From assembly GCF_004664715.2 (NCBI RefSeq), contig NC_051072.1, positions 42,515,642-42,579,641 on the forward strand: DNA of 64,000 nt, given 5' to 3'. Under the pieces are notes generated by a model. It had not been told where the DNA came from. It was given only the letters and a program-made list of their open reading frames with translations, and searched no databases. The translations under genes and the position numbers were made by a program. The stretch is from Peromyscus leucopus (taxonomy: Eukaryota > Chordata > Mammalia > Rodentia > Cricetidae). Position 1 is the stretch's first letter; each line of letters starts with the position of its first letter. Positions 37,261 to 47,627 of this stretch are shown one piece after another.

Positions 37261-38133
37261 ATAGTATTTAGTTATTGTTTGTTTTGTTTTTGTTTTAAAA
37301 TTTAAAATAGATTCTTTTCTCATTCATGCATCCTGACCATGGTTTCCCCTTCCTCCCCTCCTCCCAACTCCCTTCAACCTCCACTCTACCCCAGATCTAG
37401 TCCCTCTCTGTCTGCCCCCAGAAAAGAGCAGTCCTCCAAGAGACAACAGCCAAACACGACAAAATAAAATACAATAAGACAAGGCAAAAACTCTCTCACC
37501 AAAGCTGGACAAGGGAAGACAATATGAGAAAATGAGTCTTAAGACGAGAGCAAAAGAGTCTGAGACACTCTCACTCCCAGGTTGGAGCTCCACAAAAACA
37601 CCAAGCTTGTCTGCAGAGGACTGGGTGCAGACCCATGCAGTTTCTGTGCTTGCCACTTCAGTCCCTGTGAGCCCATATACACCCTGTTTAGTTGATTCAG
37701 TGGGTCATATTCTCCTGGTGTCCTCTATCCCCTCTGACTCTTACAAACTTTCCATCCCCTCTTTTGCAGGATTCCCAGAGCTACAAGGGGAGAAACAAGA
37801 AGAACTCCAATTTAGACTCTTTCTGCATAATGCCTGGCTGATGTGGATTGCCTTGAATCTGTAGATTGCTTTTGGTAGCAGGCTGGCCATTTGTATTATG
37901 TTAATTCTACCAATCCATGAACATGTGAGTTCTTTTCATCTTCTGATATCTTCTTCAAAGACTTAACGTTTTTATTACAGAAGTCTTTCACTTGCTTGTT
38001 TAGAATTATACCAAGATATTATTACATTCTTTGAGGTTATTGTGAAAGGTGTTGTTTCCCTTATTTCTTTCTCACTCTGTTTGCTATTTGTATATAGGAG
38101 AGCTTCTGATTTGTGGAGGGGATTAATCTTGCA

Positions 38134-40186
38134 TTAATCCAGCCACTTTCTGAAAGTATTTATCAGTTGTAGGAGTTTCTTAGTGGAATTTTTAGGGTCC
38201 CTTAAATATACTATCATGTCACCTACAAATAATGATTCTTTGAGTTCTTCCTTTCCAATTTGTATTCCTTTGATCTCCGTCAGTTGTCTTTTTGCTCTAG
38301 CTAAAACTTCAAGTAATATATTGAATAACTGTGGAGAGAGTGAAAACCTTGTTTTGTTTATGAGTTTAGTGGAATTGCTTTGACTTCTTCTCCCTTTAAT
38401 TTGATGTTGACTATAGGCTTGCTGTAACTTACCTTTATTATGTCTAGGTACGTACCTTGTATCCCTAATCTCTCCAGGACTTTTTTCATGAAGGGGTTTT
38501 GGATTTTTTTTCAATGGTCCTTTCTGTATTTAAATAGATGAACATGCTTTTTTTAGTTTGTTTTTATGGAAGATTACATTTACTGATTATCATATATTGA
38601 ACCATATCTGCATCTGTGGGATGGAGCCTACTTGATCATGGTGGGTAATATTTTTGATGTTTTCTTGCATTCACTTTGCAAGTATTTTATTTTACATTTA
38701 TGTTCATAAAGAAAATTGGTCTGTAATTCTTTCTTTGTTGAATCTTTATGTAGTTTGAGTATCAGGGTAACTGTGTCATTACAAAACGAATTGGATAATA
38801 TCTCTTCTGTTTCTATTTTGTGGAGTAATTTGAGAAGTATTGGCATTAGCTCACCTTTGAATGTTTGGTAGAATTCTGCACTAAAACCATCTGACCCTGG
38901 CCTTTTTTGACTGGGAGACTTTTAATAACTACTTCTTCTTCACTAGGGCTTATATGTTTATTTAAATTGTTTATCTGATCTTGATTTAACTTTTGTAAGT
39001 AGCATTTATGAAGAAAATTATCTGCTTCTCTTAGTTTTTTCTAATTTGGTGGAGTATAGGCTTCTAAATTATGTCCTTATGATTCTTAGGATTTCCTCTG
39101 TTGTTATGCTACCCTTTTCATTTCTGATTTTGTTAATTTGGATATTTTCTCACTGTCTTTTAATTAGTTTGGATAAGGTATTACCTATATTGTTGATTTT
39201 CTCAAAGAAGCAAATCTTTGTCTCACTGATTCTTTATATTGTTCTCCTTTTTATCTATTTTATTGATTTTAGCCTCAGTTTGATTATTTCCTACCCTTTA
39301 TCCGCTTGGGTGTGTCTGCTTAGTTTTGTTCTAGAGCTGTTATGTGTACTGGTATGAGATATTGCCATTTTTAAAAAGTAGGTACTTAGTGCTATGAACA
39401 TTTCTCTTAGCATCACTTTTATTGTGTCCCATAAATTTGGGTGTGCCTTTCATTCATTTTCATTGAATGCTAGAAAATTTTTAATTTTTTATTTATTATA
39501 TTATTTACTTTTATTATTTATTATTTATTTTATTATTTTTTTAATTTATTATTATTATTTTTTCCTCTTGACCCATTTTTCATTATATCGAGTATTGCTT
39601 TGTTTTCATGAATTTGTCAGCTTTCTCTTGTTTTTGTTTTTTCTTGATATCCAGCTTTAATCCATGGTGATCTGATAGAATGCAAGGAGTTATTTCAATT
39701 TTCTTGTGTCTGTTGAGACTTGCTTTGTGTCTGAGTACTTGATCAATTTTGGAGATGGCTCCATGAACAACAGAGAAGAAGGTATATTCTTTTGGTTTTG
39801 GGTGAAATATGTAAATATCTGTTAGGTACATTTGGTTTATAGTGTCTTTTAGTCCAGTATTTCTCTATTTAGTTTTTCTCTGGGTCACCATTGGTGAAAG
39901 TGAAGTCTTCCACTATCAGTGTGTGACAGTCAATATGTGATATAAGATGTAGTAGCTTCTTTTACAAATCTGGTTGCCCTTTTATTTTAGATATTAAGAT
40001 GTTAAGAACTGAAATATCATCTTGGTGAATTTTTCCTTTGATGAGTAGTGTCTGTCTCCATCTCCTTTGATTAGTTTTGGCTTGAAGTCTATTTTGCAGA
40101 TTGCTTCTTAGGTCCATTTGCTTGGGATATCTTTTTCTAGACCCTAAAATAATGTTTATTCTTGATGGTGAGGTGTGTTTCTTCAT
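38134..40186 (-). pseudogene. L1 ORF2 remnant (endonuclease and RT)
   Basis: L1 ORF2 encodes the endonuclease and reverse transcriptase. The endonuclease remains readable at 39831-39583 (EYTFFSVVHGAISKIDQV and, further on, ILSDHHGLKLD, which keeps the conserved SDH motif) and at 40186-39962 (DDISVLNI). The RT segment at 38514-38134 reads [20 protein letters not shown]: the catalytic FADD is changed to FVGD at about 38218-38229. There are many frameshifts and stops, and expanded T/AT runs, so the element is long dead and clearly older than the L1 at 23221. Confidence 0.9.
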
Positions 40187-40328
40187 TGTAGAAGAAGGAT
40201 GAATCCTGTTTTCACATCCATTGTGTTAGTCTGTCTTTTATTGGGGAATTGAGACCACTGATATTCAAAGCTATTAAAGACCCATGTTTGTTGATCCTTG
40301 CTATTTTGTTATTGTTGTTGCTGCTGTT

Positions 40329-40356
40329 GTGTGTGTGTGTGTGTGTGTATGTGTGT
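40329..40356. repeat. Short (GT)n tract inside the L1
   Basis: GT run interrupted by ATG, adjoining a GTTGTTGCTGCTGTTG stretch. It lies in the L1 between the ORF1 remnant and the endonuclease. Confidence 0.9.
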
Positions 40357-40840
40357 ATCTCACACAGCAAAACTACCTTCTTTTGGTTTTGCTTGTGTGA
40401 GAATATTTATTTCCTATGTTTTCATGGGTGTAGTTAACCTCCTTGGGTTGGAGTTTTCCTTCTGGTACATTCTGTAGGGCTTGATTTGTAGACAGCTCTT
40501 ATTTAAATTTGACTTTATCATGAAATGTCTCATTTTCTCCATCTATTGTTGAAAGTTTTGCTGGGTATAGTAGTCTTGCTTGGCATCTGTGGTCTCTTAG
40601 AGCATGTAACACATCTGTCTAGGCCCTTCTGGCTTTAGAGTCTCCATTAAGAAGTCAGGTGTAATTCTGATAGGTCTGCTTTTATATATTACTTGGTCTT
40701 TTTCACTTGGAGCTTTTAGTATTCTTTCTTTGTTCTGAATATTTAATGTTTTGATTATTATGTGGTGGTAGTGGAGGAGAGGGCTTTCTTTTCTGGTACA
40801 ATCTATTTGGTGTTCTATAAACCTCTTGTACATTTATAGC

Positions 40841-41348
40841 CATCTCTGTTGCATGAATCTTCAAAGTTCTTATTAATAAAATCAAACCCGAAGCCAGTTA
40901 TTGGGGTCAATGCTGGTAGATCAGAGAGACAGAACAAGCCACAGCTATCTCACCTTGCCAATTCCTTAGCTGGTTCTGTTTCCTCAGACTGGATGCCTCT
41001 GTGTCCTCATCCCAATGGCTCTCAGCTGAACTGCTGCTTAAAAGCCTGAATACTTAACCAGCCAAATGCTGAACCAGCCAAATGCTTCTAGTTTCTGGTC
41101 TTCACACCTTATATACCTTTCTGCCTTCTACCATCACTCCCTGGGATTAAAGGCGTGAGTCACCATGCCTGGCTATTTCCAATGTGGCCTTGAACTCACA
41201 GAGATCCAGATGGATTTCTGTCTCTGGAATGCGAGGATTAAAGGCGTGTGCTATCACTGCCTAACTAGTGGCTTTTCTGTTCTCTGACCACAGATAAGTT
41301 TATTAAGGTACACAATATTTTGGGGAACACAATACCACCACACATCTC
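40841..41348 (-). mobile_element. Solo LTR carrying two B1-like modules, CATCTC target duplication
   Basis: The LTR at 40847-41342 (496 bp) starts TG and ends CA and is flanked by CATCTC at 40841-40846 and 41343-41348. The interrupted L1 text resumes exactly after the duplication. On the minus strand it opens TGTGGTGGTATTGTG and ends ATTCATGCAACA, with ATTAATAAG before the end. Two B1-like blocks with GGATTAAAGGCGTG lie at about 41127-41165 and 41180-41265. No internal region: a solo LTR. Confidence 0.93.
41107..41115 (-). promoter_or_regulatory. TATA box of the solo LTR
   Basis: TATATAAGG on the minus strand, positioned between the B1-like modules and the U5-side end. This is the expected place for a retroviral-type core promoter. 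Confidence 0.55.
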
Positions 41349-41734
41349 CTTCTTTAGGTTAGGAAATTTTTTTCTATGATTTGGTTGAAAATATTTCCTG
41401 GGCCTTTGAGCTGAGATTCTTCTCCTTCTTTTCTCAATATTCTTAGGTTTTTTTTTTTTCTTTTTCTTTTTTTTCTTTATGTCCTAGATTTCCTGGATGT
41501 TTTGTGTCAGGAATTTTTAGATTTAACATTTTCTTTGACTGATATATCCATTTGTTCTATTGTACTTTCAATGTCTGTGTTTCTCTTCCATCTCTTAAAT
41601 TCTGTTGGTGAAACTTGCCTCTGTAGTTTCTGTTGGAATTCCTAGGTTTTTCATTTCCAGAATTCCCTCAGACTGTGTTTTCTTTATTGCTTCAATTTCC
41701 ATCTTCTGGTCTTGGGCAGTTTTATTTCTTTCCT

Positions 41735-41935
41735 TCAAATGTTTGTATGTTCTTTAATGGATCTATTCGTTCTCTCCAATTGTCTGTTTCTGTTTTCCTT
41801 AAGAGATTTATTTATTTCTTGTTTAAGGACCGCTATCATTTTCATATAGTTGTTTTTATTTTTTTCTTGCACTTTAGCTGTGTGGGAATATTCAGGGCCT
41901 GCTGTGATGGGATACCTGGGGTCTGGGGGAGACAT
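41735..41935 (-). pseudogene. L1 ORF1 N-terminal fragment
   Basis: Open for 66 codons and rich in K/E/N with MKMIAVLKQEINKSLKENRN, the coiled-coil heptad region of rodent-type ORF1p (RNA-binding trimer). It belongs to the interrupted minus-strand L1. Downstream ORF1 is broken by frameshifts and the T-rich stretch. Confidence 0.75.
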
Positions 41936-42434
41936 ATTGTCTCAGAAATTATTGATAGTGTTTTTATGCTGGCTTCTGGGCATCTGGGTTTGGGGTGATT
42001 ATAGGTCTAAGTGCTGATTTCTAGGTTTGCCTTTAGTTTTTATGGATTGTTGGCATGATGGAATCAGTGTTCTGATGTCTGCAGGCCAGAACACCCTCAC
42101 TTCCTAGGCATGTGGACTCCTGTAGAATAGAACAAATATAATAACAACTTATTCCATCAAAAATTATTATTTTTTTTACAAAAAGTCATCAAGGGAAACA
42201 ATAGGCTAACAGGAAGAAGTTCAATTCTAAGAAATAAAGTCTTGGAACCAGAGTTCATTCGCTATATTCTATTTGTTAGAAGAAAGTCACATGTTATGCC
42301 AACTGTTATAAAAGTTGATGACAAACAGTGAATCATTGGGGGTAGACATTGTTGGGAGCCATCCTGGAACTTATTTGCTATGCTGTCAAGCTGTTAATGA
42401 AAGAAAGGTATTATAACATTTGACAGTTACCATC

Positions 42435-43915
42435 AATGAAGCATAAGAGTCCCAATTTCTCTTCATCTTATTAACATTTATTCTAATATGTCTTTTTATT
42501 ATAACAATTCCAGTAGGTATAAAGAAGTTTCTTATTTTAATTTCAATTTATTTAATAACTAATAATGTTGGCCACATTTTATGTGCTTATTATCCATTAG
42601 CATATTTTGATGACATATCTATTCATGCAATTGTCTTTCACATTAATAATTTAGCTGTAAGAGTTGTTTATGAATTCTGGATGTAAGTTCTTTATTAAAT
42701 GCATTTTGCAAGTATTTTTTTCCTAGTCCTTTGTGTGGCTTTTCATAATTCTTAAATTTATTTAAGTGTAAATTTTTAGATTTTCAAGAAATTCATTTAA
42801 TATTTCTTATTGTGAATCATGCTAGGGTTTTATCTATGAACTCTTTGCTCAATATTCTCAAAAATTTTCCTTAATATTCTTAAATATTTTATATATATTG
42901 ATATAATAGTTCTATAGTTTATCTTATGTCTTTGTATATGTCTTTTATATTATTTTTATGCATGGGGCAATGCAAATATCTCAGTTTCTTTATGATATTA
43001 CTGGTTTATGATCTCTGTCTCTCCAAAGTTTTTTAAAGTCATCAAAGATTTCCTTTATCTCTTCGAGAGTCTTGATCTCTAATTAATTGTTTTTTCTTAT
43101 TCGTTTGTTATTTATTATACTTGGTCCCTAGTCTCTACTGTTTATTTTTCTGCTTATTTTTCTTTATAGTTTCTTATGCTCTGCCTTAGATTACTGGTCT
43201 AATATTATCCTTATTTTTCTAATACAGGGTTTTAAAGCTATGGGCCCCCATGTGCTCATATGCTTGCATCTTACAAATTTTTGTCTTTTATGTTTTCATA
43301 TCAATTTAGCTTAAAAATATTTGCTAACATTACCTGTGATTTCTTTGATATAAATAATATAATTCCAAGTAATCCTACATTACTTAGATTTGTTTTATTT
43401 AATTTAAATATTTATCTAATTTATTTTATTACTTATTTTTATTTAATTCCTTTGTGGTTGGAGAATATATTCTGAAACAGTATATTAAGTTTTAAATGTA
43501 TGTCTTATTGTGGAGAAAGTGTCATTTTTTTTTTGTATGCTTTGCCTTTGTTGTGAAGCATATCCTATCGATTATGTTTTGTAGTGTTTATTGAGTTTTT
43601 TATTTGTTATTTTCTTTATAGTTGTTATATCAGTAATTATACATCAAGTATTCAGATAGATAACTATTGTTTTATATTATCTGTTTTCACCTATTCATCA
43701 TGTCACTTTGTATTCTGGTGTTCTTTTGTTCTGTTCTGTTACATGGGGTAATATTATTTTATAATTTTCTCTGATCAAATAGCCCCTTGTCACTGTGAAC
43801 AGTCTTGTTTGTCTTTGATTTTATTTGTTATGAATTAGGGATCATTATATTTAACATTCACATTTTATGGTTACAGTTTGTGTAGCTTTTCTCATCCTTT
43901 TGTTTTCAAACTACT
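42435..43915 (-). mobile_element. Ancient L1 (L1M type)
   Basis: Plus-strand text such as TTATGAATTCTGGATGTAAG, TTTGCAAGTATTTTTTTCC, CCTTTGTGGTTGGAGAATAT and AGCCCCTTGTCACTGTGAAC is the reverse complement of ORF2 of an old L1. Very AT-rich and without coding capacity. Confidence 0.75.
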
Positions 43916-44194
43916 TGATAAATTCCAACACCTACTCATGATAAAAATTACTTGATAAACTAGAAATAGAGTGAAACTTCCTCAAGCTGCTGGAGAATAT
44001 CTACAAAAGCTCATCATTAACATCACCATTTATGATGAAAACCAGGTTGCTTCTCCCATAGATGCTTATTTTCTCCATTTCTGTTCAAGACCATACTGAA
44101 AGGTTGCAGCAGAGGCAAGAATAAAAGCCATCAAAAAGGGAAGAAATAAGAACAATTAGGGCTATGACTGATGTGATCTTTTCTACTCTTGAAG

Positions 44195-44322
44195 CAGGGT
44201 GTTATCCTCTAGTTCAGGCTAGCTTTAAAGTTACTATGTAGCCCAAGCTGTCCTTGAACATGTGGCAATCCTCTTGCTCAGTCTTCTCATTGTTGGAATT
44301 GCATGAGCAAGCTACCATGTCA
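44195..44322 (-). mobile_element. Old B1-like SINE
   Basis: CAGGGTGTTATCCTCTAGTT, CAGGCTAGCTTTAAAG and ACTATGTAGCCCAAGCTGTC are the reverse complement of an old B1-type monomer in the ancient L1. Confidence 0.65.
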
Positions 44323-44937
44323 AATGATGCTGTTGTATCCTATTTAGGATGAGACTTAATAAAATTTAGCAAGTTTTCATGGTATCTATATTTTTACAGT
44401 AAACAGTAATTTAGTAATTTTATAGCACTGAAGGAACATTATAAAAGTGAGGTTAAGAATGTAATTTAAATTTCATTAACAATAATATGAAAATAGAGTA
44501 GGAATGAATGCACTTAACAAGGTGATTACAAAATTCATACTCTTAAAATTTGTAAAACACTGTTGAAGGGAATTCATGATTAAAATAATTGTGAAGACAC
44601 CCTAGGTTCATAGATCTGAAGTTGTATTTTGCTTGGATAGCAATATTATTAAAACTGAACTACAAATTCAATAAAATTTCCACAGAACCCTAGCTAAAAT
44701 CATTTAGAAGTTGATCAGCTGATCAGATATTGTATGGAACTACCAGAGATCTCAAATTTATTTTGAACATAGAAAACAAGGTTGGGACATTCACACTTCT
44801 TGTACCAAATTTGTTATAAAACAACATGAAGACATTGTGGTACCAGTGCATGTAACAAAGTTTAGAGACCAAAAATAAATCAATAAATTTTTGGTCAATG
44901 TTTTCAATAAGAATTCTAAGAATTTAAAAAGCTAATA

Positions 44938-45011
44938 GTTTCGGCCCCAAGACCTCTAATCATTCGCTTTACCAGTTAAAACTGCATGCATAGGGGTTTA
45001 TTGTGTGAGCA

Positions 45012-45064
<53 letters not shown>

Positions 45065-45194
45065 AGTTTTTCACCCCTATTCCCAGGTCGGATGACCAAT
45101 TTGCACATCAAGACCGCTACGGACCTCCACCAGAGTTTCCTCTGGCTTTGCCCTGCCCAGGCACAGTTCACCATCTTTCAGGTCCTAACACATG
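44938..45194 (-). pseudogene. 28S rRNA fragment (retroposed), antisense to the attached L1
   Basis: On the minus strand it reads GTTAGGACCTGAAAGATGGT, then GGAGGTCCGTAGCGGTC, ATCGAACCATCTAGTAGCTG, GGTTCCCTCCGAAGTTTCCC, and ends GCGAATGATTAGAGGTCTTG GGGCCGAAAC. This is an internal, nearly invariant part of mammalian 28S rRNA, about 257 bp. Most differences that I can see from the functional sequence are C-to-T or G-to-A at CpG sites, as expected for a non-functional methylated copy. There is no rDNA context, and it joins an L1 3' UTR at ACATG (45190-45194). Confidence 0.95.
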
Positions 45195-45905
45195 GGAATA
45201 GGAAGAATCAAAGTGCTAGAGAGGTCCCCAGAAATCCACAGATACCTCCACAATAGACTACTGGCAGTGGTTGAGAAAAAGCCCGAACTGACTTACTCTG
45301 TTGATTGGATGGCTAAACACCCCAACTGTCGTGGTAGAACTCTCATCCAATGACTGATGGAAGCTGATGCAGAGATCCATGGCCATGCCCCAGGTGGAGC
45401 TCTGGGAGTCCAATCAGTGAGAAAGAGGAGGGATTGTATGAGCAAGAATTGTTGAGACCTTGACTGAAAAAGCACAGGGACAAATAGCCAAAGTAGTGGA
45501 AACACATGAACTGTGAGCCAATAGCTGAGGAGCCCCCAACTGGATCAAGCCCTCTGGATAAGTGAGACAGTTGATTAGCTTGAACTGTTTGGGAGGCACC
45601 CAGGTAGTAGGACCAGGACCTGTCCTTAGTGCATGAGCTGGCTGTTTGGAGCCTGGGGCCTCTGCAGGGATACTTTGCTCAGCCTGGGTGAAGGGAGGAG
45701 GGGACTAGACCTGCCTCGACTGAATCTATCAGGCTGAGCTGAATCCCTAGGGGAGTCCTTGCCCTGGAGGAGATGGGAATGGGGGGTGGTCTAGGGGGAG
45801 GGCTGGAGGAGGGAGGACAGGGGAATCTGCGGCTGATATGTAAAATTAAATTAAATTATAAAATTAAAAATAAATAAATAAATAAAAATTATAAATAAAT
45901 ACAAA
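45190..45905 (+). mobile_element. L1 3' UTR part of the chimera
   Basis: Blocks AAAGTGCTAGAGAGG, AATCCACAGATACCTCCACA, GGTGGAGCTCTGGGAGTCCA, GGAAACACATGAACTG and TGCGGCTGATATGTAAAATT are the sense form of the 3' UTR found on the minus strand at 23221-23900. The tail is A-rich (AAATAAATAAATAAATAAA). No ORF2 sequence is included. Frames in it are not genes. Confidence 0.93.
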
Positions 45906-46115
45906 AAAGGTAATAGTATTCATACAAAATGACTTGGAGCAGCTAGACATCTATATTAAAAAGTGTTGATTCCTTACTTTACACCATGGATAAAAATAGA
46001 CTCAAATCATCATATATAAATGTAGTCTTTAAAACTATACAACACTTAAAGAGAAATTTTGATGTAAACTTTTAACTATAGATTTGACAATGAACTCTTT
46101 CTTACTAGTGCTATT

Positions 46116-47071
46116 AAATCCTTTTGGCTACATTTGGATTGAATAGATTTTCCATGCTTTTTGATTGTATATTTTTTGAAGTTGTCAATCATTTTTCAAA
46201 TAAAGTATATTCTTCAACTGGCATTTAACCCATTTCAGTATCTTTAGATTTAGTGATTAGAGACGTTATGACCTTTTGGCAGAATTATGTTGCAGTGGTT
46301 GTTTTTTCCCCAAGTTTCTTGTTATTTGTACATATGATGGTACAGATGTCTCTTCCAGTCTTATTTGGGAGTCTTTATGTAATATCCCTAACTGCAGAGC
46401 TCAGTCCTTAACACCACTCAGAGAAGAGAAACAACCAGCGCAACAGCAACAACACTGAAAGAAACCAGATACGGAAAGGCACTTTAGATGGATTAAACCA
46501 GCTACTGTTCCAATGACTATAGAAAAGTGAATGAAAAAAATATAAGCTATGAATGTAAAAGTTATTTAACCTAAAAATAGAAATAATAACAGACTAAAAT
46601 AAAGAAAGAGGGAGGGGAAAAGGAAGAACAACCTAGGTTAAATAAAGAGGGATACAGGCCGAATATCAAAGAGAATATAAACAAAGCTGGAGAGAAAAGA
46701 GGAAAAGATTAAAAACAAATAAGAAAACAAAACCAAACACCAAATAATCTTGATTGTACAATAAAGAAAAATGCTTATAAACAAAATTTTTAAGCATTAT
46801 AAAAGGAATATAAATTAAAATCTACAATGTTGGTTTTTAAAATAAAATAGAAATAATAGAGTGTAGTGAAGAGGAAAACACAAGGGACAAAAACCACAAA
46901 TAAATATGCAAAACCACTAAAACAATATATTGAAGCCATTTAGTTTCTTTCTTAATTACTTAATATTGGAGTCCTATGGGTTGAAGGCTATTCCATTTTA
47001 TGCTGTTTAAACAAGTGTTGTATCTGGGGTGGTTGAGGATGATTTGCTCTTCAGACATACAGATCCCCTTA
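46116..47071. other. A-rich unassigned sequence
   Basis: The stretch at 46500-46930 is strongly A-rich on the plus strand and could be an old retroelement sense strand, but I cannot name one. Confidence 0.4.
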
Positions 47072-47082
47072 GGTCCTTCCTT

Positions 47083-47126
<44 letters not shown>

Positions 47127-47255
47127 GTTTTTCGAGACAGGGTTTCTCTGTGTAGCTTTGCGCCTTTCCTGGAACTCACTTGGTAGCCCAGGCTGGCCTC
47201 GAACTCACAGAGATCCGCCTGGCTCTGCCTCCCGAGTGCGGGTCCTTCCCTTTAT
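47072..47255 (-). mobile_element. 5'-truncated young B1 with a 41-base tail
   Basis: A pure T run at 47085-47125 precedes a B1 body at 47126-47240 (GGTTTTTCGAGACAGG ... CTGCCTCCCGAGTGC) that stops about 35 bp before the B1 5' head. Target duplication GGTCCTTCCTTTAT (47072-47084) and GGTCCTTCCCTTTAT (47241-47255), differing by one C. The body is close to what I take to be the young cricetid B1 consensus. The long uninterrupted tail indicates a very recent insertion. Confidence 0.95.
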
Positions 47256-47299
47256 GTACCAGAAACTGTTTCTAACCTACACTAGCTTGGCAACCTGTA

Positions 47300-47627
47300 T
47301 TAGTTACTTTTGTGTTGCTGTGATAAAACATCATGAACAAGGATACTTATAAAATAAATGTTTAATTTGACTTACGATTTCAGAAAGTTAAAGTCCATGA
47401 CAGCAGAGAAAAGAAACAGCTGAGAGTTCACATCTTGATCTCCAACCACCAGTAGAGCTCCGGGAATAACGTGAGTGTTTAGAATCCTAAAAGCCTGAAC
47501 CCAGTGATACATTTCCTCCAACAGGACCACACCTCCTAATCCTTCCCAAACAATTCACAAAGGGGGGGGGCAATATTTAAATATATGAGCCTATAAGGGA
47601 CTATTGCCATTCAAACTACCATACAAT
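47300..47627 (+). repeat. Rodent interspersed repeat, second copy
   Basis: TTAGTTACTTTTGTGTTGCT, GTGATAAAACATCATGAACA, CAGGACCACACCTCCTAATC and CTATTGCCATTCAAACTACC give the same family as the minus-strand copy at 30250-30643, with a G run at 47563-47571. Confidence 0.65.

Larger units (their letters stand above)
37300..42130 (-). mobile_element. Long decayed L1, interrupted by a solo LTR
   Basis: Reading leftwards on the minus strand: ORF1 N-terminal region at about 41935, the ORF1 remainder and the sequence just upstream of ORF2 down to 40190, ORF2 endonuclease at about 40186-39583, reverse transcriptase to about 37840, then 3' UTR-like text at 37300-37830. The piece between the RT end and the UTR lacks about 1.2 kb that is present in the L1 at 24250-25500, so it was deleted or the UTR is a second copy. 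The T-rich blocks at 41450-41480 and 39478-39562 are expansions inside it. Confidence 0.88.
44926..45920 (+). mobile_element. Chimeric retroposon: antisense 28S + sense L1 3' UTR, with target duplication
   Basis: The left flank AAAAAGCTAATAGTTT (44926-44941) recurs with small differences as AAAAAGGTAATAGTATT (45904-45920) after the A-rich L1 tail. Everything between is one insertion into the old L1. The order on the plus strand is antisense 28S then sense L1, the layout that twin priming gives when the upstream target end primes on a second RNA. The first 28S bases (GTTTC) overlap the target end, a microhomology suited to priming. Confidence 0.85.
43917..46115 (+). mobile_element. Ancient L1 ORF2, host for two later insertions
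   Basis: Sense-strand ORF2 blocks in the right order: CAACACCTACTCATGATAAA and GAAACTTCCTCAAGCTGCTG (43930-43990), AATTCATACTC...GTAAAACACTG (44530-44570), the TAAAATTTCCACAGAACCCT region (44670), CATTGTGGTACCAGTGCATG (44830), then after 45905 AGCAGCTAGACATCTATATT and ATAAAAATAGACTCAAATCA. A B1 at 44195-44322 and the rRNA-L1 chimera at 44938-45905 split it. Confidence 0.75.

Noticed and set aside
37324..37864. Two opposing 110-codon frames
   Set aside because: Both lie in a decayed L1 3' UTR-like segment.
42345..42420. TGTTGGGAGCCATCC as an LTR start
   Set aside because: Only a short resemblance. I found no matching end, duplication or internal signals.
44938..45194. Functional 28S rRNA gene
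   Set aside because: Only 257 bp, no flanking rDNA, joined to an L1 tail and with CpG decay.
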